Assembly (NCBI RefSeq): GCF_001886815.1
Contig: NZ_CP018099.1
Span: forward strand, 3,656,501 to 3,720,500
Reading direction: 5' to 3'
Source: Caldithrix abyssi DSM 13497
GTDB taxonomy: Bacteria; Calditrichota; Calditrichia; Calditrichales; Calditrichaceae
DNA: 64,000 bases
Shown here: piece after piece, positions 17,735-26,236 of the stretch
Layout: each line of letters starts with the position of its first letter
How positions within the stretch are numbered: the stretch's first letter is position 1
The notes under the pieces: model-generated
Told to the model about the DNA's origin: nothing
The model's database searches: none
Seen by the model: the letters and a program-made list of their open reading frames with translations, nothing else
Position numbers and translations under genes: made by a program

Positions 17735-19855
17735 ATGAAAAAAGACAAAACAATTAAAAGCGACATTCTTTCATTAATTGGCAATAATTTCGATATTCAA
17801 CGCGGAAAGCCCTTTCCTTTTGGCGCCACCATTGTGCGCGGCGGCATTAACTTTGCCGTTTATTCGCCTTACGCTCAATCGGTATGGTTGGTGTTATTTG
17901 ATCTGTGCGAGCAGGAGCCGGTACTCGAATTTCCTCTGGATGCCACTTACAACCGCACCGGCCACGTGTGGCATGCTCTGGTAACCGGTCTTGATCACGG
18001 CATTAAATATGGCTTTCGCGTGCGGGGCAGCAGCGATCACAATCCCGTTGACGAGCGCATTGTTCTACTGGATCCTTACGCCCGCGCCACCTGCGGCGGT
18101 CAACAATGGGGAAAGCCGATTAAAATTGAACGCGACGGCCGAAAGCACACCTTTCGCATTTCCACCATTCCCAAAAACAACTTCGACTGGGGGTTGGACG
18201 CGCCGCTCAATATTCCCCTGCCGGACACCATCATTTACGAGCTACACGTTCGCGGTTACACCGTGCATCCTTCTTCCAAAGTGAAACATCCGGGAACGTT
18301 TACGGCGCTCACGCAAAAAATCCCCTATCTCAAAGAGCTGGGCGTAACAGCCGTGGAACTGATGCCTGTTACCGATTTCGACGAAACGGCCAACGAGCGG
18401 ATCAATCCTAAAAACGGCAAAAAGTTGATGGACTTCTGGGGCTACAACCCCCTGTCCTTTTTTGCGCCTAAAGCCGCTTATGCCGCCAAAAATGAAAATG
18501 AACACGCCATTCTGAATGAATTCCGTCAAATGGTAAAAAAATTTCATCAGGCCGGCATCGAGGTAATCCTGGATATGGTCTTTAATCACACCGGCGAAAG
18601 CGGCCTCGACGGTCCGGTTTACCACTTTAAAGGCTTTGACAACCGTGTGTACTACATGATCGATCCGCAAACGGGCGAGTACCTCAATTTCTCAGGCTGC
18701 GGCAACACGCTGAACTGCAACCATCCCGTGGTACGCGACATGATTTTGGACAGCCTGCGTTACTGGGTCATGGAAATGCACGTGGACGGTTTTCGTTTTG
18801 ACCTGGCTTCTATTCTGGGACGCGGACGCAACGGAGAGATTCTCTCCAATCCGCCGCTCCTTGAGCGCATCGCCGAGGACCCGATTCTGGCCAAAAGCAA
18901 GTTGATTGCCGAAGCGTGGGACGCCGCCGGACTGTATCAGGTGGGCGATTTTCCGCATTTCGAGCGCTGGATGGAATGGAACGGTCGTTACCGCGACGAT
19001 GTGCGGCGCTTTATGCGCGGCGACCGCGGCATGGTGGGCGCCTTTGCCACGCGTCTGTTCGGCAGCGCCGACCTGTACCAGGACGACGGCCGCGAACCGT
19101 ACCACAGCGTTAATTTTGTTACCTGCCACGACGGTTTTACTCTGCATGACCTGGTTTCGTACAATGAAAAACACAACCTGGAAAACGGCGAGGATAACCG
19201 CGACGGCGCCGACCAGAATTTTAGCTGGAACTGCGGCGTGGAAGGGCCTTCTTCCGATCCTGAAGTTCTTAAATTACGCAGCCGACAAAAACGCAATTTT
19301 ATAACGGCTCTGCTCCTCTCTCAGGGCGTGCCCATGCTGCTGGCGGGCGACGAATTCGGTCGCACGCAAAAAGGCAATAACAATGCTTACTGTCAGGACA
19401 ACGAAATCAGCTGGGTCAACTGGGATCTGACCCGCCAGAATGAGGATCTGCTGCGCTTTACACGTTTGCTAATCCGCTTTCGAAAAGAAAATGCCCATTT
19501 TCGCAGAGCGCAGTTCGAAATAAAAACCATTAACGGCGAGCCTGAAGTGAGCTGGCACGGACAAAAACTCAACCAACCACAATGGGAAGATCCTGAAACG
19601 CGCTGGCTGGGCGTGCTTTACCGCGGAGACACGGCACAAAAACAGAAAGACGTCTACCTGCTTTTCAACGCCAGTGGTCAGCCCCGTCGTTTTGAGCTGC
19701 CCAAGATAAAATCAGGTAAAAGCTGGCATCTGTTCATCAATACGGCCAACACGCCGCCCCGCGATATCTATGAGCCCCGCCGTGCCCCTGTTTTAAATGA
19801 CCAGACCAGAATTGTGTTGCAGCCTTTTTCTTCGGTTGTTTTAATCGGGAGGTAG
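17735..19855 (+). CDS. glgX: Glycogen debranching enzyme GlgX (isoamylase-type, GH13)
   Basis: Cytoplasmic alpha-1,6-glucosidase of the GlgX/isoamylase group, 706 residues, that removes short side chains from glycogen limit dextrins. An N-terminal CBM48-like domain (about 20-115, including [27 protein letters not shown]) precedes the (beta/alpha)8 catalytic domain. Catalytic residues by position are Asp356 (DGFRFDLAS), Glu393 (IAEAWDAAG) and Asp466 ([11 protein letters not shown]), with [10 protein letters not shown] as the first conserved block. The ATG at 17735 lacks a well-placed ribosome site: AGGTGAGG lies about 20 bases upstream, next to an ATC/ATA pair. The IS1380 end is only 46 bp upstream, so the original promoter may have been displaced. 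It is followed 2 bp later by the GSCFA gene. Confidence 0.95.
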   Translation: MKKDKTIKSDILSLIGNNFDIQRGKPFPFGATIVRGGINFAVYSPYAQSVWLVLFDLCEQEPVLEFPLDATYNRTGHVWHALVTGLDHGIKYGFRVRGSSDHNPVDERIVLLDPYARATCGGQQWGKPIKIERDGRKHTFRISTIPKNNFDWGLDAPLNIPLPDTIIYELHVRGYTVHPSSKVKHPGTFTALTQKIPYLKELGVTAVELMPVTDFDETANERINPKNGKKLMDFWGYNPLSFFAPKAAYAAKNENEHAILNEFRQMVKKFHQAGIEVILDMVFNHTGESGLDGPVYHFKGFDNRVYYMIDPQTGEYLNFSGCGNTLNCNHPVVRDMILDSLRYWVMEMHVDGFRFDLASILGRGRNGEILSNPPLLERIAEDPILAKSKLIAEAWDAAGLYQVGDFPHFERWMEWNGRYRDDVRRFMRGDRGMVGAFATRLFGSADLYQDDGREPYHSVNFVTCHDGFTLHDLVSYNEKHNLENGEDNRDGADQNFSWNCGVEGPSSDPEVLKLRSRQKRNFITALLLSQGVPMLLAGDEFGRTQKGNNNAYCQDNEISWVNWDLTRQNEDLLRFTRLLIRFRKENAHFRRAQFEIKTINGEPEVSWHGQKLNQPQWEDPETRWLGVLYRGDTAQKQKDVYLLFNASGQPRRFELPKIKSGKSWHLFINTANTPPRDIYEPRRAPVLNDQTRIVLQPFSSVVLIGR

Positions 19856-19857
19856 CC

Positions 19858-20814
19858 ATGAAGTTTCGCACGGAAATCAACATCGACAGAGCGGACCAAA
19901 CCATTCAACACATCGATCCCATCATAACGCTGGGCTCCTGTTTCGCCGAAAATATTTCAAAGGCGCTTAAAGAACATTATTTCCATGTGCTGGAAAACCC
20001 CTTTGGCGTTTTGTACAATCCCCTTTCCATCGAGCGGGCGCTGCGCTTTATCATCGAAGACAAAACCTTTACTCAAAATGATCTTATTTTTCACCAGCAG
20101 GAATGGCACAGCTTCTGGCATCACAGCTCGTTTTCACATCACGATGCGCAGGTCTGTTTGCATAACATCAACACGGCCATTCAGCAGGCGCACCACTTCT
20201 TAAAAAAGGCGCGCTGGCTGATCGTCACCTTTGGCACGGCCTTTGTCTATTTCCTTAAAAAACAAAAGACAGCGGTGGCCAACTGCCACAAACTTCCAGA
20301 GACAGAGTTTGAACGCCGGCTGATTTCCTTGGCCGAAATCACTGAACCGTGGTTGCGGCTGTTGGATTTGCTCCGCCAATTCAATCCTCAATTAAAAATC
20401 ATCTTCAGCGTAAGCCCCATTCGCCATCTGCGCGACGGTCTGCCAGAAAACCAGAAGAGCAAGGCTACCCTCATTCTGGCCACCCATCAATTGGTCGACT
20501 CCAGCGCCGACTATTTTTATTTTCCGGCTTATGAAATTGTACTTGACGACTTGCGCGACTACCGCTTTTACGAAGCCGATTTAACTCATCCCAATCAACA
20601 GGCTGTCGCCTACATCTGGGGAAAATTCAAGGCCATGTTTTTCGATAGAACCACCCAGCAGATCTTAAAAGAAATGGCAGATTTTTACAAAAGGACTACG
20701 CATCGCTTCCGAAACTCTGCTTCTCCTTCGGCCAAAAATTTTATGACAGAAACGGAAGCGCTTCGAAAAATGCTGTTGCAAAAATATCCCTACCTAAAAC
20801 AGCGCGATTTTTGA
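19858..20814 (+). CDS. GSCFA domain-containing protein
   Basis: A 318-residue protein of the GSCFA family, named for its N-terminal motif, here LGSCFAENISKAL at about residues 23-35. The family is related to SGNH-type hydrolases but its substrate is unknown. Other matching features are NPFGVLYNPLSIERAL, WLIVTFGTAFVYF, IIFSVSPIRHLRDGL and the late DLTHPNQQAVAYIW, which would supply the His of an SGNH-like site. The start codon is two bases after the glgX stop, with GGGAGG inside the glgX 3' end as ribosome site, so it is co-transcribed with glgX. A link to glycogen metabolism follows only from this context. No signal peptide is seen. Confidence 0.88.
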   Translation: MKFRTEINIDRADQTIQHIDPIITLGSCFAENISKALKEHYFHVLENPFGVLYNPLSIERALRFIIEDKTFTQNDLIFHQQEWHSFWHHSSFSHHDAQVCLHNINTAIQQAHHFLKKARWLIVTFGTAFVYFLKKQKTAVANCHKLPETEFERRLISLAEITEPWLRLLDLLRQFNPQLKIIFSVSPIRHLRDGLPENQKSKATLILATHQLVDSSADYFYFPAYEIVLDDLRDYRFYEADLTHPNQQAVAYIWGKFKAMFFDRTTQQILKEMADFYKRTTHRFRNSASPSAKNFMTETEALRKMLLQKYPYLKQRDF

Positions 20815-21070
20815 AGACAACATCCTCTATTTTTCTTCAAGGATAAACGCTTTAACGCGCAAAATTTTTAGGCCGCCGGGTTGTTAGTTGATTGGTTCAT
20901 TGAACAGAGGCAATCCTTTACAACGTTGGTAATAACTGATCACGATCAGATCCTCCTTCTCTCCCAGACTTGTAGGGACCGAGGATGTGAGGGCGAGGAA
21001 GGGGCGGTTTGAGGTTCTTCTGCCGTTTCCACGGCGAAAGACAATGCTCCACACCAACGCCAACCAACCC
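20815..21070. other. Intergenic lead-in to the hairpin repeat array
   Basis: No gene. It holds a short TTGATTGGTTCATTGAA run near 20888 of the dispersed type, a CTGATCACGATCAG palindrome near 20937, and degenerate pieces of the following repeat unit, such as a CCGTTTCCACGGCG hairpin near 21023. Confidence 0.5.
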
Positions 21071-22365
21071 GATGGATATTCAGATGTCCCTACGGGACAT
21101 TTTTCAATGTGTTGGTTTCAGGCCTTTTCCCGGCAGTGAACTGCCGCGTTATTCTCAACAATCCCTATGGGATTTAATTTTTACTCCAACAAAAATTTGA
21201 CAGATCTACAGAAATTTCACACTACGTACCGCCAATGAATCCGCCCCGTCAGGGACGATTGAGAATAGCCCGTTGATTCATCGGCGGGGAAAAGGAAGCG
21301 AACCAACGTCAATCCCGTCCCGGTAGGGACGATTGAAACGGGCGGGATGGATATTCAGATGTCCCTACGGGACATTTTTACATTTGTGTGTCTTCCCTAT
21401 TCCCGGCAGTAAACTGCCGCGTTATTCTCAACAATCCCTACGGGATTTTTCCACAAATTTTCGTCCCGTGAGGGACGTTTGAGAATAGCCCGTTGATTCA
21501 TCGGCGGGAAAAAGGAAGCGCACCAACCCCAATCCCGTCCCGTAGGGACGTTTGAGAATAGCCCGTCGTTTCAACGGCGGGGAAAATGCACTGAACCAAA
21601 TCACAATCCCGTCCCGGTAGGGACGGCTGAAACCTGGCGAAATGGAAATTCAGATGTCCTTCCGGGACATTTTTACATTTTGTGTGGTTTCCCGTTTCCC
21701 GGCAGTGAACTGCCGCGCTATTCTCAACAATCCCTACGGGATTTAATTTTTACTCCAACAAGAATATAGCATATCTACAAAAATTTCACACTACATACCG
21801 CCACTGAATCTGTCCCGTCAGGGACGAATGATAATAGCCCGCTGATTCATCGGCGGGGAAAAGGAAGCGACCCTCCCCAATTCCGTCCCGGTAGGGACGG
21901 CTGAAACTGGCGGGATGGATATTCAGATGTCCCTACGGGACATTTTTACATTTGTGTGGTTTTTCCTTTTCCCGGCAGTGAACTGCCGCGTTATTCTCAG
22001 TAATCCCTACGGGATTTAATTTTTACTCAAACAAAAATTTGCCATATCTACAAAAATTTCACACTACGTACCGCCAATGAATCCGTCCCGACAGGGACGA
22101 TTGAGAATAGCCCGTTGATTCATCGGCGGGGAAAAGGAAGCGAACCAACGTCAATCCCGTCCCGGTAGGGACGATTGAAACGGGCGGGATGGATATTCAG
22201 ATGTCCCTACGGGACATTTTTACATTTTGTGTGATTTCCCTTTTTCCGGCAGTGAACTGCCGCGTTATTCTCAACAATCCCTACGGGATTTTTCCACAAA
22301 TTTTCGTCCCGTGAGGGACGTTTGAGAATAGCCCGCTGATTCATCGGCGGGAGACAAATTTAAAA
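21071..22365. repeat. Array of five ~274-bp hairpin-rich units (block 1)
   Basis: Units begin (GATGGATATTCAGATGTCCC or variants) at about 21071, 21346, 21640, 21914 and 22188, spaced 275, 294, 274 and 274 bp. The last is truncated. In the unit at 21914 the main palindromes are GTCCCTACGGGAC (21929-21941), CGGCAGTGAACTGCCG (21973-21988), AATCCCTACGGGATT (22002-22016) and CGTCCCGACAGGGACG (22084-22099), plus a CCCG...CGGG stem around GATTCATC and a CCCGGTAGGGACG motif. Some units have internal deletions or duplications (the short form at 21346 lacks the ACTCCAACA...CACTAC part). Changes in the stems are often compensated or fall in loops. No coding potential. Confidence 0.92.
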
Positions 22366-22440
22366 TAAAATCAGGATAACAACTTGATAAATCCGGAATA
22401 ATTAATTATATTCAATGCAAAAAGTAAGAGATTTTGCTAT

Positions 22441-23727
22441 ATGCAAGAAACAAAATTCCTTAATAGAGATATATTTCCGCAACTTAAAAGCAATTTGAAG
22501 ACACCTTATGTTTTAATACTTATCGGTTCCCGACGAACCGGAAAAACCACGCTATTGAAAATGTTGCTCCGCGAACCCGAGGTTCAAAAAAACGCCCTGT
22601 ATTTCGACCTGGAGAATCCCATTCAAAGGGAAAATTTTCAATCACCAGACTATGATTTGATTGCCCGGCAGATTATTCAGGCTTTGCCTCACCCGAACCA
22701 GAGAGGCTATGTCTTCCTCGATGAAATTCAGTACCTTGAAAATGCCGCCTCTTTACTAAAATACATGTTTGATCACTATTCCAATCTAAAATTTGTGGTT
22801 TCAGGCTCTTCTTCGTTGCGCATCAAATCCTTATTAAGTGAGTCCATGGTGGGGCGAAAACGCGTCTTTCGACTTTTCCCACTAAATTTCAGAGAATTCC
22901 TGGTTTTTAAAGACAAAATGCATTTGTACAGGCAGCTGGAGGGGTACCACTTTTTTTCACCGTCTTCTGAAATACCGAAAATTCTCCCCTCTATCCGGAG
23001 CCAGCTACTGGCTGAAATCTTTGACTTTTTAATTTTTGGTGGCTATCCAGAAACCACGCTTCTTCAGAATCGGGAGGAGCGGGTTCAATCGCTATATGAA
23101 ATCTACACCTCTTACATTCAAAAAGATATTGCTTATTTGTTCTCCATTGAAAGCGTAGATAAGTTTAACAAACTGGTTAAAATCCTGGCCTCTCAAACTG
23201 GAAATCTGGTGAACGTTTCCGAGCTCTCTAATACCCTGGGGATTTCTCGCGCAACGATCGAAAGGTATCTATTCATTTTAGAAAGTACCTTTGTTCTGGA
23301 ACTTCTTAAACCTTTTTATTCCAACGTTCGGAAAGAGTTAAGCAAAATGCCTAAACTATTTTTTGAAGATGTTGGGATTTGTAATGCCATTGTGGGAAAG
23401 TTTACTCTGGAACCTGGAAGCGCTTTTTGGGGACAACTGGCCGAAAATTTTGTTTTTAACCAATTGAAAAAACAATATGTGCCGGAAATTAAATTCTGGC
23501 GTAGCAAAAATAAACAGGAAGTGGATTTTCTGATTTTCCACGAGGGGGAAATGATTCCGCTGGAAGTTAAATTTCAGCAGCAACGAAAAATGCGTCTTCC
23601 TTCCGGATTGCGCAGTTTTATTCGCCAATACCAGCCAAGCCGCGCTTTTGTTATTACCCAGGATTATCTGGAAACCATCCGTTTTGACCAGACGGAGGTC
23701 ATCTTTCTGCCCATTTATCTGATTTAA
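22441..23727 (+). CDS. AAA ATPase with DUF4143 domain
   Basis: A 428-residue cytoplasmic ATPase of the AAA_14/DUF4143 group, common and scattered among bacteria and archaea but of unproven role. Walker A is LIGSRRTGKTTLL (about residues 27-39) and Walker B is GYVFLDEIQYLEN (about 90-102); a sensor-like VVSGSSSLRI follows. A winged-helix-like region (NVSELSNTLGISRATIERYLFILEST) leads into the C-terminal DUF4143 part, where WRSKNKQEVDFLIFHEGEMIPLEVKF has the E/D-x-E-x-K pattern of a PD-(D/E)xK nuclease fold. The ribosome site is weak. The gene stands alone, enclosed by the two blocks of the 274-bp repeat, 75 bp after one and 16 bp before the other, suggesting it entered the array as a cassette. 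Confidence 0.88.
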   Translation: MQETKFLNRDIFPQLKSNLKTPYVLILIGSRRTGKTTLLKMLLREPEVQKNALYFDLENPIQRENFQSPDYDLIARQIIQALPHPNQRGYVFLDEIQYLENAASLLKYMFDHYSNLKFVVSGSSSLRIKSLLSESMVGRKRVFRLFPLNFREFLVFKDKMHLYRQLEGYHFFSPSSEIPKILPSIRSQLLAEIFDFLIFGGYPETTLLQNREERVQSLYEIYTSYIQKDIAYLFSIESVDKFNKLVKILASQTGNLVNVSELSNTLGISRATIERYLFILESTFVLELLKPFYSNVRKELSKMPKLFFEDVGICNAIVGKFTLEPGSAFWGQLAENFVFNQLKKQYVPEIKFWRSKNKQEVDFLIFHEGEMIPLEVKFQQQRKMRLPSGLRSFIRQYQPSRAFVITQDYLETIRFDQTEVIFLPIYLI

Positions 23728-23742
23728 CTCGTTCCTACGCGT

Positions 23743-24245
23743 GAATGGATAATCCAATATCCCTACGGGACATTTTTTACATTTGTGTGTTTTCCCTTTT
23801 CCCGGCAGTGAACTGCCGTGTTATTCTCAATAATCCCTACGGGATTTAATTTTTACTCCAAAAAATTTGACATATCTACCAAAATTTCACGCTACGTACC
23901 GCCAATGAATCCGTCCCGTCAGGGATGAATGACAATAGCCCGCTGATTCATCGGCCGGAAAAATGAACCGCACCAAACCATATCCCGCCCCGGTAGGAAC
24001 GGTTGAAACTGGCGGGATGGATATTCAGATGTCCCTACGGGACATTTTTATATTTGTGTGGTTTCCCTTTTCCCGGCAGTGAACTGCCGCGTTATTCTCA
24101 ATAATCCCTACGGGATTTAATTTTTACTCCAAAAAATTTGACATATCTACCAAAATTTCACAATACTAAACGCCATTGAATCCGTCCCGTCAGGGATGAA
24201 TGACAATAGCCCGCTGATTCATCGGCGGGGAAAATGAACCGCAAC
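23743..24245. repeat. Two further ~274-bp hairpin-rich units (block 2)
   Basis: Units start at about 23743 (GAATGGATAATCCAATATCC, diverged) and 24016 (GATGGATATTCAGATGTCCC), in the same orientation and with the same hairpins as block 1. They share private changes (AAAAAATTTGACATATCTACC, AGGGATGAATGACAATAGCC), so they duplicated from each other after separating from block 1. The remaining ~120 bp to rsmE contains a GTGGGTTACGGCTATTCTGT segment related to the GGTTGCGGCTGCGCTGCC dispersed repeat. Confidence 0.9.
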
Positions 24246-24368
24246 AAAAATAACATAACTCAGCTTTGCGCTTAACCCGATCAAAGTTTTTGTGGGTTAC
24301 GGCTATTCTGTCTTAGTTTGTGAACTTTGTTGTTTGCATTTAAAGCATTTATTTTTCAAATTCCAACT

Positions 24369-25070
24369 ATGGAACTATTTTATGCTGATCCGGAACACAT
24401 CAGGGATGATCTGGCGGTTCTTGACGACTTTGAGCGTAAACATATTGTACAAACCTTACGCAAAAAAGAAGGAGAGATCATCCATTTAACCGATGGTCAG
24501 GGCACCCATTACACAGGCGCCATTCTTTCTCTCAAGCCCCACCTGAGCGTTCAAATTATGAAAAAAGAGCGCATTCCCGCAGCGCGCGTTCCTCTTGCTC
24601 TGGCCTGCGGCTTCATCAAACCCAATCGGCTTGATTTTGTTCTGGAAAAGGGAACCGAGCTGGGCGTCAACCATTTCGTCTTATTCAAAAGCGATTACGC
24701 CAATTACTTCAGCGCCAACGAAAATCGCTACAGGAAAATAATCCGTCAGGCTGTTAAGCAAAGCTTGCATTTTTACTTTCCAACGCTTACTTTCTTGAAG
24801 TCTTTTAACGCCTTACTGGCGTACAGCGAAAAATTCAGCGTAAAATTGGCGGCCATCGATCAGTCGTACCCGGCTCTTCGGGAGATGATCGGGCCCATCC
24901 AAAAGGCACAGCAGTTATTGATCGTCATCGGGCCGGAAGGCGGCTTTAGCGCGGATGAAGTTTCTGGTTTGTTAAACAATGGGTTCAACGGCGTTTCGCT
25001 CGCATCAAACCGCTTGCGTACGGAAACCGCTGCCCTAACGGCCGTTTCGTTTGTAAAACAATACATCTAA
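24369..25070 (+). CDS. rsmE: 16S rRNA (uracil-1498-N3)-methyltransferase RsmE
   Basis: SPOUT-family methyltransferase that methylates N3 of U1498 of 16S rRNA using S-adenosylmethionine; 233 residues from the chosen start. The N-terminal PUA-like part begins MELFYADPEHIRDD, the position at which this family normally starts; an in-frame ATG at 24327 would add 14 unrelated residues. Conserved blocks are KPNRLDFVLEKGTELGV, the cofactor loop VIGPEGGFSADEV, and the knot end SLASNRLRTETAALTAV. No strong ribosome site is visible before 24369. A HIT protein follows 19 bp downstream, probably in the same transcript, which ends at the terminator at 25445. Confidence 0.95.
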   Translation: MELFYADPEHIRDDLAVLDDFERKHIVQTLRKKEGEIIHLTDGQGTHYTGAILSLKPHLSVQIMKKERIPAARVPLALACGFIKPNRLDFVLEKGTELGVNHFVLFKSDYANYFSANENRYRKIIRQAVKQSLHFYFPTLTFLKSFNALLAYSEKFSVKLAAIDQSYPALREMIGPIQKAQQLLIVIGPEGGFSADEVSGLLNNGFNGVSLASNRLRTETAALTAVSFVKQYI

Positions 25071-25089
25071 AAATTTAAGGAGGTGCGCC

Positions 25090-25440
25090 TTGTCATTAGA
25101 AGATTGTGTTTTTTGCCAGGTACTTGCCAAAAAACTACCAAGCAAAATGGAATACGAAGACGATGAAGTAGCCGTTTTCTGGGACATCAATCCGCAGGCG
25201 CCAACGCATCTGCTTATTGTTCCCAAAAAACACATCCCCAATGTCTCTTCGTTCACAGAAGAAGACAGCTACTTATTGTGCAAAATGTTCCAGGTGGCCC
25301 GGAAAATCGCCAAAAAACTGCATCTTGAAGAAAAAGGATTCCGGCTGGTAGTTAACGAAGGTAAGGACAGCGGGCAAAGCATTTTTCATGTCCATGTCCA
25401 TTTGCTAAGCGGCCGACGCCTGATGTGGCCTCCGGGTTAA
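25090..25440 (+). CDS. HIT family (HINT-like) nucleotide-binding protein
   Basis: A 116-residue histidine-triad protein, probably a purine nucleoside phosphoramidase of the HINT group. It starts at a TTG, six bases after a perfect AAGGAGG site; the next in-frame ATG is well inside the domain. CVFCQVLAKK near the N-terminus supplies the zinc-type cysteines of many HINT proteins, APTHLLIVPKKHI is the family's central strand, and the triad HVHVH lies in SIFHVHVHLLSGRRLMWPPG at the C-terminus. It lies downstream of rsmE in the same orientation, with an intrinsic terminator directly after it. Confidence 0.93.
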   Translation: MSLEDCVFCQVLAKKLPSKMEYEDDEVAVFWDINPQAPTHLLIVPKKHIPNVSSFTEEDSYLLCKMFQVARKIAKKLHLEEKGFRLVVNEGKDSGQSIFHVHVHLLSGRRLMWPPG

Positions 25441-25444
25441 TCGT

Positions 25445-25467
25445 AAAGCCGCCATCAAGCGGCTTTT
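25445..25467 (+). terminator. Intrinsic terminator after rsmE-HIT
   Basis: AAAGCCGC (25445-25452) and GCGGCTTTT (25459-25467) form an eight-pair stem around a six-base loop, with further T residues after it. It sits 5 bp after the HIT stop codon. Confidence 0.85.
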
Positions 25468-25519
25468 ACTTTTACAATGAACTTAAAACGCTCACGACGC
25501 TACGGAAGAGGTTGCAATC

Positions 25520-26236
25520 TTGAAATTGACTTTTATTAAGCAAATTTTGTTTGACGCAGACGACACCCTGTGGGAAAACAACGTCTATTATATTAAAGCC
25601 ACCAACGATTTTCTTGATCTGCTGGTGGAAAAAGGTCTAAACCGCGAACAATTACAACAAGAATTTGACGAGCTCGAGTTATGGGTGGTCAAAGAACGCG
25701 GTTACGGCAGCCACAACTTTGTTTACATCCTAGAGGTCCTTTACGAACGCTATCAAAATCTGATCGACTATCGTCAGTTTAAATCCATTGTCCAGCGTTT
25801 TGAAGACCATCCCAACAATCCCAAACTTTTCGAGGGCGTTATTGATACTCTGAACGCTCTTAAAGAAAAATACACACTTTACGTGCTGACCAAAGGCGAT
25901 TTTAAAGAGCAGGAGCAAAAGATCATTAACGCCGGTATCGATAAGATCGTCAACGGCTATTTTATCGTCCCTGAAAAAGAAGATGCCGTGTATCAGCAGA
26001 TTTTGACACAACGTAATTGGAAGGCAAAAGAGACCTGTATGGTTGGCAATAGCCCAAAATCTGACATCAATCCTGCGCTACGCGTCGGTATGTACGCCAT
26101 CTATATTCCCTATGCCAATACCTGGAAATTGGACTACGAAGAGGTAAAACCAGTACAGGGGCGCTATTTTAAAGTTCAGCGCTTTAGCGATTTAAAAGAT
26201 TGGCTCTACTGGGATTTTTGTGAAAAACAAAAATAA
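25520..26236 (+). CDS. HAD superfamily hydrolase, C-terminus altered by IS insertion
   Basis: Haloacid dehalogenase-like phosphatase, 238 residues as it now reads. Motif I is ILFDADDTLWENN (nucleophile Asp and acid/base Asp), motif II is YVLTKGDF, the motif III Lys is in the EQKIINAGI/KEDAVYQQ region, and motif IV is MVGNSPKSDINPAL. An alpha-helical cap (about residues 25-95) fits the subfamily I type. The start is a TTG with an AAGAGG-type site upstream. The ISL3 element inserted at 26202, so the last 11 residues (WLYWDFCEKQK) come from the IS. Joining the flanks restores an original ending SDLKDYFL and stop. The change lies outside the catalytic core, so the enzyme is probably still active. 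Confidence 0.88.
   Translation: MKLTFIKQILFDADDTLWENNVYYIKATNDFLDLLVEKGLNREQLQQEFDELELWVVKERGYGSHNFVYILEVLYERYQNLIDYRQFKSIVQRFEDHPNNPKLFEGVIDTLNALKEKYTLYVLTKGDFKEQEQKIINAGIDKIVNGYFIVPEKEDAVYQQILTQRNWKAKETCMVGNSPKSDINPALRVGMYAIYIPYANTWKLDYEEVKPVQGRYFKVQRFSDLKDWLYWDFCEKQK

Noticed and set aside
22441-23727. The AAA/DUF4143 ATPase as a defence-system core
   Set aside because: The family is widespread and not established as defensive. No partner genes (nuclease, toxin, methylase) lie next to it; the only neighbours are the repeats.
21071-24245. CRISPR array, because of motifs such as CGGTAGGGACGATTGAAAC
   Set aside because: The motif ends in ATTGAAAC like some CRISPR repeats, but it recurs every ~274 bp and is only one of several palindromes in a long conserved unit. 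There are no unique spacers of 30-40 bp and no cas genes.
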